A stretch of 64,000 nt of DNA from Serinibacter arcticus (lineage in GTDB: Bacteria; Actinomycetota; Actinomycetes; Actinomycetales; Beutenbergiaceae). The notes below the pieces were generated by a model. That model searched no databases, had not been told where the DNA came from, and saw nothing but the letters and a program-made list of their open reading frames with translations. The stretch is taken from assembly GCF_004786095.1 (NCBI RefSeq), contig NZ_RHPJ01000003.1, positions 744,001-808,000 of the forward strand, given 5' to 3'. Both the position numbers and the translations under genes were made by a program. Below are positions 59,634 through 64,000 of this stretch, in pieces. Within the stretch, counting starts at the first letter, position 1, and every line of letters starts with the position of its first letter.

Positions 59634-59854
59634 CGCACCAGCCTCGCCGATCGGGGGCGGTGGGGCGAGCGCGAGCGCTTCGCCGTGGCTGCGGGACGGT
59701 GCCCTCGCCTGGCCGGAGGCCATCCTGTCGGTCGGGCACGACACGAGTTCCCGGGTCGTCGGCGCGGGGGGAGAAGGGCAGGAGGTAGACGTTCGTGGTA
59801 CGCCCGAACGGTCGGTCGGGTGCTGCCGCATCACCGCAGGTCAGCGCACGTTCA

Positions 59855-60245
59855 GGGGATGAGCCGGCCGATACGCCGGGTTCTGTGCCCGCCGCCGGTC
59901 TCCCGACGACGGATGGCGACCATCCATCTACGACGCACGTTGCCGTACGCCTCCAGCGGCCTACCCGGGAGCATCGAGCGGGCAGCTCGCTCCCTGTCTG
60001 GCCTTGCTCCGGGTGGGGTTTACCTAGCCGCACCGGTCACCCGGCACGCTGGTGCGCTCTTACCGCACCCTTTCACCCTCACCTCGCGACTCCCGAAGGA
60101 GCTGCGCGGCGGTCTTCTCTCTGTGGCACTGTCCCGTGGGTCACCCCAGGTGGCCGTTAGCCACCACCCTGCCCTGTGGAGCCCGGACGTTCCTCGGTCC
60201 CCGAGCGAACCCGGGGAACGCGGCCGCCTGGCCGACTCATCCGCC
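59855..60245 (-). ncRNA. rnpB: RNase P RNA (catalytic subunit)
   Basis: Read on the minus strand this has the rnpB hallmarks. There is a 5' segment with GAGGAACGTCCGGGCTCCAC, then GGCAGGGTGGTGGCTAACGG, later AGGGTGAAAGGGTGCGGTAA and ACCGGTGCGGCTAGGTAAAC, and CAGAACCCGGCGTATCGGCC near the 3' end. P1 forms between GGATGAGTCGGCC (from 60243) and GGCCGGCTCATCC (ending at 59857), with one G-U pair. That sets the approximate ends. Length (about 390 nt) suits an actinobacterial type A RNA. The 221 bases between it and the membrane protein gene hold nothing I recognise. Confidence 0.95.
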
Positions 60246-60249
60246 ACGG

Positions 60250-60277
60250 AGTCTACAAGCCGCGCCGGGTCTAGATT
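60250..60277. promoter_or_regulatory. Divergent -10 boxes for rnpB and the OsmC gene
   Basis: TAGACT on the minus strand (60255-60250) is seven bases before the expected first base of rnpB. TAGATT on the plus strand (60272-60277) is seven bases before ATG 60285, so the OsmC gene looks leaderless. Confidence 0.55.
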
Positions 60278-60284
60278 CGTCGTC

Positions 60285-60773
60285 ATGGCCTCCCACTCCT
60301 ACGCGACGGCGCTCACCTGGCACGGTTCGACCGGCGAGGGCTACCGCACCTACTCGCGCGACCACGACGTCACCGCCGCCCCCGCCGAGCAGACGATCGC
60401 CCTGTCCGCAGACCCCTCCTTCCGCGGTGACGCCGCTCGCCTCAACCCCGAGCAGCTCGTCGTCGCGGCCGCGAGCTCCTGCCAGCTGCTGTCGTTCCTC
60501 GCCGTCGCCGCCCGTAGCGGGCTGGACGTCGTGGGCTACGACGACGCCGCGACCGCCGTCATGGACCTCGCCGCCGACCCGCCGCGCCTGACCTCGATCG
60601 ACCTCCACCCCGTTGTCACCATCGCGACGGCCGAGGTCGAGCGCGCCACGGCTCTCCTGGCCGAGGCGCACGAGCAGTGCTACATCGCCAACTCGCTGCT
60701 CACCCCCGTGCACCTCCACCCGACGGTCACGGTCGACACGGCGGCCGCACCAGCGGGCGCGACGCCGTCGTGA
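60285..60773 (+). CDS. OsmC/Ohr family peroxiredoxin-like protein
   Basis: A 162-aa protein with the OsmC fold pattern: LNPEQLVVAAASSCQLLSFL with the first catalytic Cys, and a second in EAHEQCYIANSLLTPVHLHP. Such proteins reduce organic hydroperoxides with two thiols. It is followed with a one-base overlap (TGATG) by the ASCH gene. No ohrR-like regulator is adjacent. Confidence 0.88.
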   Translation: MASHSYATALTWHGSTGEGYRTYSRDHDVTAAPAEQTIALSADPSFRGDAARLNPEQLVVAAASSCQLLSFLAVAARSGLDVVGYDDAATAVMDLAADPPRLTSIDLHPVVTIATAEVERATALLAEAHEQCYIANSLLTPVHLHPTVTVDTAAAPAGATPS

Positions 60774-61426
60774 TGATCCCCGCGGCCACGGCCGCCGCGA
60801 TCGAGCAGGGCACCGTGACCGCCGCCTACCGCCGCTGGGAGACGCCCCGCGTGAAGGTGGGCGGCACGCAGATGACGGCCGCCGGCGTCGTCCGCTTCGA
60901 CGCAGTGGAGGAGGTGGCCGACCTCGCGACCCTCACGGACGACGACGCCCGCGCGGCCGGTGTCCGCGACGCCGCCGAGCTCCGCCGTCGACTCGCTCCG
61001 AGGACCGCATCTCCCGACGGCGACTCCCCCTCCCGGCGCGGCCCTCGCGCCAGCCGCGGCGGCGACCACGTCTACCACGTCACGCTGTCGTGGGTCGGCG
61101 TCGACCCGCGCCTGGAGCTGCGCGAGAAGATCGCGCGCGGCGCCGCGCTGACGCGGCTGAAGGTCGACGTCGCCCGCCTCGACGACGGTCGACACACGGG
61201 TCCGTGGACCAGGCAGATCCTCGCCTGGATCCGTGACAACCCGGGCGTCATCAGCACCGAGCTCGCCGATCTCCTCGGCCGCGAGCTGCTGGGCATGAAG
61301 GCCGACATCCGCCGCCTCAAGGCGCTCGGCCTCACGATCAGCCTGCGGGTCGGTTACGAGCTGTCGCCCCGCGGACGCGCCTACCTGCGCGCCGTCGAGA
61401 AGGAGGGTCGAGGAACAGCCACCTAG
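60773..61426 (+). CDS. ASCH-like domain fused to a winged helix
   Basis: The 217-aa protein has an N-terminal half resembling ASCH-fold proteins (IEQGTVTAAYRRWETPRVKV, TAAGVVRFDAVEEVADLATL, VYHVTLSWVGVDPRLELREK). The C-terminal half looks like a winged-helix DNA-binding or RNA-binding domain (RQILAWIRDNPGVISTELAD, LLGMKADIRRLKALGLTISL, GYELSPRGRAYLRAV). Such proteins are conserved in actinobacteria, without known function. GTG 60770 is an alternative start. Confidence 0.65.
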   Translation: MIPAATAAAIEQGTVTAAYRRWETPRVKVGGTQMTAAGVVRFDAVEEVADLATLTDDDARAAGVRDAAELRRRLAPRTASPDGDSPSRRGPRASRGGDHVYHVTLSWVGVDPRLELREKIARGAALTRLKVDVARLDDGRHTGPWTRQILAWIRDNPGVISTELADLLGRELLGMKADIRRLKALGLTISLRVGYELSPRGRAYLRAVEKEGRGTAT

Positions 61427-61429
61427 GAT
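61424..61429 (+). promoter_or_regulatory. Leaderless -10 box of yaaA
   Basis: TAGGAT, six bases, then GTG 61436. The T of the box is the first base of the stop codon of the preceding gene. Confidence 0.5.
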
Positions 61430-61435
61430 CGACGG

Positions 61436-62164
61436 GTGCTCCTGGTCCTCCCCCCGTCCCGCGGTCAGACCTCAGGTCCCGACGGCGCCGCCCCCCTCGA
61501 CCTCGAGCGGCTCAGCATGCCGGAGCTCACCGAGCGGCGACGCACGCTGCTGACGGCCCTCGCCGGAACCGAGCACGATCCCGCCGGCGCACCGACGGCC
61601 CGCGCCGCCGACGTCCTGACCGGGGTGCTCTACGCCGCGGCCGGGCTGCCCTCGCTCCTCGCGCGCCCCGGCGTCACCTCGGCGAAGACGCGCTCGAGCG
61701 TGCTGATCGCGTCACCGCTGCTGGGGATGGTCGGAGCGGACGACCCGGTCCCGGCGAGCCGGCTCGCGATGGGGACCGTGCCCGGCGTCGGCGGCCTCGG
61801 TCCGTTCTGGCGTCCCGGTCTCGAGACCGCGCTCGACGCACGGGCGGCGGGCGACCTCGTCGTCGACGTCCGCTCGAGCGAGTTCGCACCCCTGTGGCGC
61901 CCCCCGGCGTCGGCCGCGTGGGTCACCGTGCGCATCGAGCAGGGGGTCGACGGCGAGCGGCGCGTGGTCAGCCACTTCGCCAAGCACCTGCGCGGGGTGC
62001 TGGTGCGACACCTGCTGCACCGGCGGGGCACCGAGCCGACGGACGCCAGCTCGCTGGCTCGCGCCGCGAAGGGGCTCATCACCTCGGGGTCGATCATCGG
62101 CGTCGAGCTGACACCGTCACGGACGGCCTCGAAGCCGGACGTGCTGACGCTCGTCTCGGCCTGA
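61436..62164 (+). CDS. yaaA: YaaA family peroxide-stress protein
   Basis: The 242-aa protein begins LLVLPPSRGQTSG (family LPPSEGK), with LTGVLYAAAGLPSLLARPG, VLIASPLLGMVGADDPVPAS, FWRPGLETAL and RVVSHFAKHLRGVLVRHLL. All are typical of YaaA (DUF328). In E. coli YaaA limits intracellular iron and peroxide damage. GTG start, leaderless context. Confidence 0.87.
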   Translation: MLLVLPPSRGQTSGPDGAAPLDLERLSMPELTERRRTLLTALAGTEHDPAGAPTARAADVLTGVLYAAAGLPSLLARPGVTSAKTRSSVLIASPLLGMVGADDPVPASRLAMGTVPGVGGLGPFWRPGLETALDARAAGDLVVDVRSSEFAPLWRPPASAAWVTVRIEQGVDGERRVVSHFAKHLRGVLVRHLLHRRGTEPTDASSLARAAKGLITSGSIIGVELTPSRTASKPDVLTLVSA

Positions 62165-62170
62165 CGGCCC

Positions 62171-62210
62171 GGAAAGTACCTCGCGAACGCCCGAAAGTAC
62201 CTCGCGAACG
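62171..62210. repeat. Two-copy tandem repeat, period 21
   Basis: GGAAAGTACCTCGCGAACG (62171-62189) and CGAAAGTACCTCGCGAACG (62192-62210) differ in one base. Together they fill the gap between two convergent stop codons. The reverse complement contains CGCGAGGTA, a sequence also found in front of the 74-bp repeats. Confidence 0.8.
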
Positions 62211-62945
62211 TCAGTCGTCGAGGCGGACCAGGATGTAGCCGTTCTCCTCGTCGCGCAGCACCTGGTCCTTTGCGGCCCCCTTGATGGCGGACACCTCGGA
62301 CAGGCTGAGGTCGAGCTGCAGCGGCTCGGTGCGCGTCCCGCGCAGCCCGAGGACCGCGAGCCCGCCGTTGCCGGCCCGGACCTTCTCGTACAGCGCGAGC
62401 AGTCCCGCGTCGATCCCGGTGGCCGCCACCTCGCGGCGCGCGGCGAGATCCGTCAGCTGCGCGTCGAGGTCGGTGAACGCGGCGTCGCGCTCGGCCGTCG
62501 CCGCGGTGACCTGGGACTCGATCGCGGCGATCTGGTCACGAATGGCAGCGAGCTCGCCCTCGGCGGTCTCGAGCTGCTCCATGACCTCGATCTCGACGTC
62601 CTCCAGCACCCCCTGGCGACGCGCGAGCTGCTCGAGCTCGGCGATCACGGCCACGGAGTCCTTGGCGTTGAACGCGCCGGAGTCGAGACGGCCCTGGTCG
62701 CGCCTGGCGCGCTCGCGCACCTGCTCGACGTCGGCCTCGGCCTTGGCGACGGCGCGTCGGTGGTCGTTGACGACCGACTCGGCCAGCACCGACGAGCGAC
62801 GCAGGTCCTCGGCGCGGCCCGCCAGCTCGGTCAGCGTCGCCAGGCTGGGGTGGCTGCGACGCTGGTGGGCGACCTTGGTCAGCTGGGTGTCCAGGGCCTG
62901 CACGTCCAGCAGTCGGCGCTGGTCCAGGGCGGGGGCGGTACTCAC
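62211..62945 (-). CDS. Zinc-ribbon-family (C4) coiled-coil protein lacking the Cys ligands
   Basis: The 244-aa protein has a long coiled coil (about residues 10-180) and a C-terminal segment matching the C4 zinc-ribbon family found beside Nif3-like genes in actinobacteria. The usual CxxC..CxxC has been lost: the first pair is replaced in GLRGTRTEPLQL and the second reads LRDEENGYILVR, where relatives have RCEECGRILVR. So the zinc site is gone while the fold outline remains. GTG 62945 overlaps the stop of the Nif3-like gene as GTGA. Confidence 0.82.
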   Translation of the reverse strand: MSTAPALDQRRLLDVQALDTQLTKVAHQRRSHPSLATLTELAGRAEDLRRSSVLAESVVNDHRRAVAKAEADVEQVRERARRDQGRLDSGAFNAKDSVAVIAELEQLARRQGVLEDVEIEVMEQLETAEGELAAIRDQIAAIESQVTAATAERDAAFTDLDAQLTDLAARREVAATGIDAGLLALYEKVRAGNGGLAVLGLRGTRTEPLQLDLSLSEVSAIKGAAKDQVLRDEENGYILVRLDD

Positions 62946-63826
62946 GGGGTCTCCTCGGGCAGGTGCTGCGGTCGGGCGACGTCGGTCCAGGCGTCGGTGC
63001 GCGCGGTGGAGACGTGGACCTCCACCGTAGTGCCGCGTGCGTCGGCGTCCTGCCGCAGCTGGTCGGCCAGGTTCGGCAGCCAGACCCACTCGCTCGCCCA
63101 GTGCGCGGCGTCGAGGAGGAACGGCCGCTCCCCCGCGGCGCGGAAGTCGGTCGCGGGGTGGTGGCGCAGGTCGGCGGTCAGGTAGACGTCGGCGCCCGAG
63201 GCCCGCGCGGCGTCGAGATAGCTGTCGCCGCTCCCGCCGCACACGGCCACGCGGGTCACGACGGCGTCACCCTCCCCCGCGATCCGGATGCCCTGCACCG
63301 TGGCGGGCAGGACCGCGGCGACGCGTCGGGCGAAGGCGGTCAGCGTCGTCGGCTCCGCGAGCCGACCGATCCGACCGGTGCCCGCACCGGGCGCCGACTC
63401 GGGGTGCGTGGCGGGGACGAGCGGCTCCGTGTCCACGAGGCCGACGGCGTCGGCCAGCGACTGCGAGACACCACCGGGGGCGTCGTCGGCGTTGGTGTGG
63501 GCCGCGTACAGCGCGACGCCGCCGCGCACGAGGCCGGTGAGGATGCGGCCCCTGGCCGTCGTCTCGGCGATCGTGGTGACGCCGCGCAGCAGCAGCGGGT
63601 GGTGCACGACCAGGAGGTCGGCGCCCAGCTCGACCGCCTCGGCAGCCGTGGCCTCGGTGGCCTCGACGGCGCACAGGACTCGGCGCACCGGCCGGGTCGG
63701 GTCACCGACGACGAGCCCGACGGCGTCCCAGTCCTGCGCGGTCGCGGGCGGGTAGCGCCGCTCGAGGTCGGTCAGCAAGGCGCCGAGCGTTCCCGCCTCG
63801 GACGTGCCGTCGACGGGTGTGCTCAC
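62942..63826 (-). CDS. Nif3-like dinuclear metal center protein
   Basis: The 294-aa protein has AQDWDAVGLVVGDPTRPVRR, then LLVVHHPLLLRGVTT (metal ligands), ALYAAHTNADDAPGGVSQSL, VAVCGGSGDSYLDAARASGA and LDAAHWASEWVWL. These are the YqfO/Nif3 family motifs (GTP cyclohydrolase 1 type 2-like). Precise reaction unknown. GTG 63826 follows AGGA. It is the first gene of a two-gene unit with the zinc-ribbon-like protein. Confidence 0.87.
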   Translation of the reverse strand: MSTPVDGTSEAGTLGALLTDLERRYPPATAQDWDAVGLVVGDPTRPVRRVLCAVEATEATAAEAVELGADLLVVHHPLLLRGVTTIAETTARGRILTGLVRGGVALYAAHTNADDAPGGVSQSLADAVGLVDTEPLVPATHPESAPGAGTGRIGRLAEPTTLTAFARRVAAVLPATVQGIRIAGEGDAVVTRVAVCGGSGDSYLDAARASGADVYLTADLRHHPATDFRAAGERPFLLDAAHWASEWVWLPNLADQLRQDADARGTTVEVHVSTARTDAWTDVARPQHLPEETP

Positions 63827-63837
63827 GCTGTCCTGCC

Positions 63838-64000
63838 TCAGACGTTGAACCCGATGGCGCGCAGCTGCTCGCGCCCGGAGTCCGTGATCTTGTCGGGCCC
63901 CCACGGCGGCATCCAGACCCAGTTGATGTTCAGCGCCGTGAGGATGCCCTCGACGGCCTGGTTGGCCTGGTCCTCGATGACGTCCGTCAGCGGGCAGGCG
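63838..64000 (-). CDS. SufT/MIP18-like iron-sulfur assembly factor, C-terminal part
   Basis: Only the last 53 codons before the stop at 63838 are in the window. They read CPLTDVIEDQANQAV, GILTALNINWVWMPPWGP and ITDSGREQLRAIGFNV. This is the end of a DUF59/MIP18 protein (PaaD/SufT type), which helps insert Fe-S clusters. The start lies outside the window. It is upstream of the Nif3-like gene with a short gap. Confidence 0.85.
   Translation of the reverse strand, partial: ACPLTDVIEDQANQAVEGILTALNINWVWMPPWGPDKITDSGREQLRAIGFNV

Noticed and set aside
1-64000. tRNA or rRNA genes
   Set aside because: No T-loop (GGTTCGANTCC) with matching acceptor stem was found in the intergenic regions that I read; a tRNAscan-type search would be decisive.

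Overview
The window is high-GC, densely packed bacterial DNA with GTG starts, four-base ATGA/GTGA gene overlaps and many starts that look leaderless. The gene set (polyphosphate glucokinase, a glnA2-glnE pair, DUF6421, DUF4166, DUF6480, S-layer-homology repeats of the RDAMAAFLYR type) points to an actinobacterium, probably of order Micrococcales (Cellulomonas / Promicromonospora / Georgenia-like). Families were assigned by reading motifs, without database searches. Both window edges cut a gene.

Layout. 1-4.2 kb: a cut-off secreted sugar-isomerase-like gene, a TetR regulator, a CrtA-like monooxygenase, a DUF4166 gene and a SulP transporter. 4.2-11.9 kb: a divergent, translationally coupled seven-gene glycan locus (two GT2, three or four GT-B enzymes and a WcbI-like protein). 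11.9-16 kb: small stress-type proteins, an ArsB-like permease, an SDR, a maltose-acetyltransferase-type enzyme and a second TetR gene.

16-35 kb is the most distinctive region. Three very large secreted proteins carry LamG, Ig-like, GH43 and three C-terminal SLH repeats. They are followed, on the other strand, by a complete ytfQ-ytfR-ytfT-yjfF-type furanose ABC importer. Two of the GH43 genes and the importer share a near-palindromic LacI-type operator (core GTKAACGYTCAC), so the region reads as a co-regulated system. SLH-anchored enzymes would cut furanosides (arabinan, arabinogalactan or galactofuranan side chains) at the cell surface, and the importer would take up the released sugars. A 74-bp intergenic repeat (three copies plus a divergent fourth) surrounds the GH43 genes, and the SLH module plus terminator of the first gene recurs almost unchanged at the end of the third.

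35-50 kb: an unusual FUSC-GNAT fusion, an SLH-anchored CpdB-like nucleotidase, an AraC/SDR divergent pair, and a run of single-gene housekeeping or accessory functions (PCD-VOC fusion, gamma-carbonic-anhydrase-like protein, GNAT, DUF1801, phosphoglycerate-mutase-like, LLM oxidoreductase, alpha/beta hydrolase, DUF6421, SDR, threonine aldolase). 50-64 kb is conserved core: glnE, glnA2, panB, ppgK, RNase P RNA (rnpB), an OsmC protein, an ASCH-wHTH protein, yaaA, a zinc-ribbon-family protein that has lost its cysteines, a Nif3-like protein and the end of a SufT-like gene. Within it lies a tandem pair of unrecognised small paralogues.

At ten genes (at 1962, 2006, 13453, 13525, 15284, 44575, 46106, 55050, 60285 and 61436) a TANNNT box lies exactly 6 or 7 bases before the start codon, which suggests leaderless transcription.
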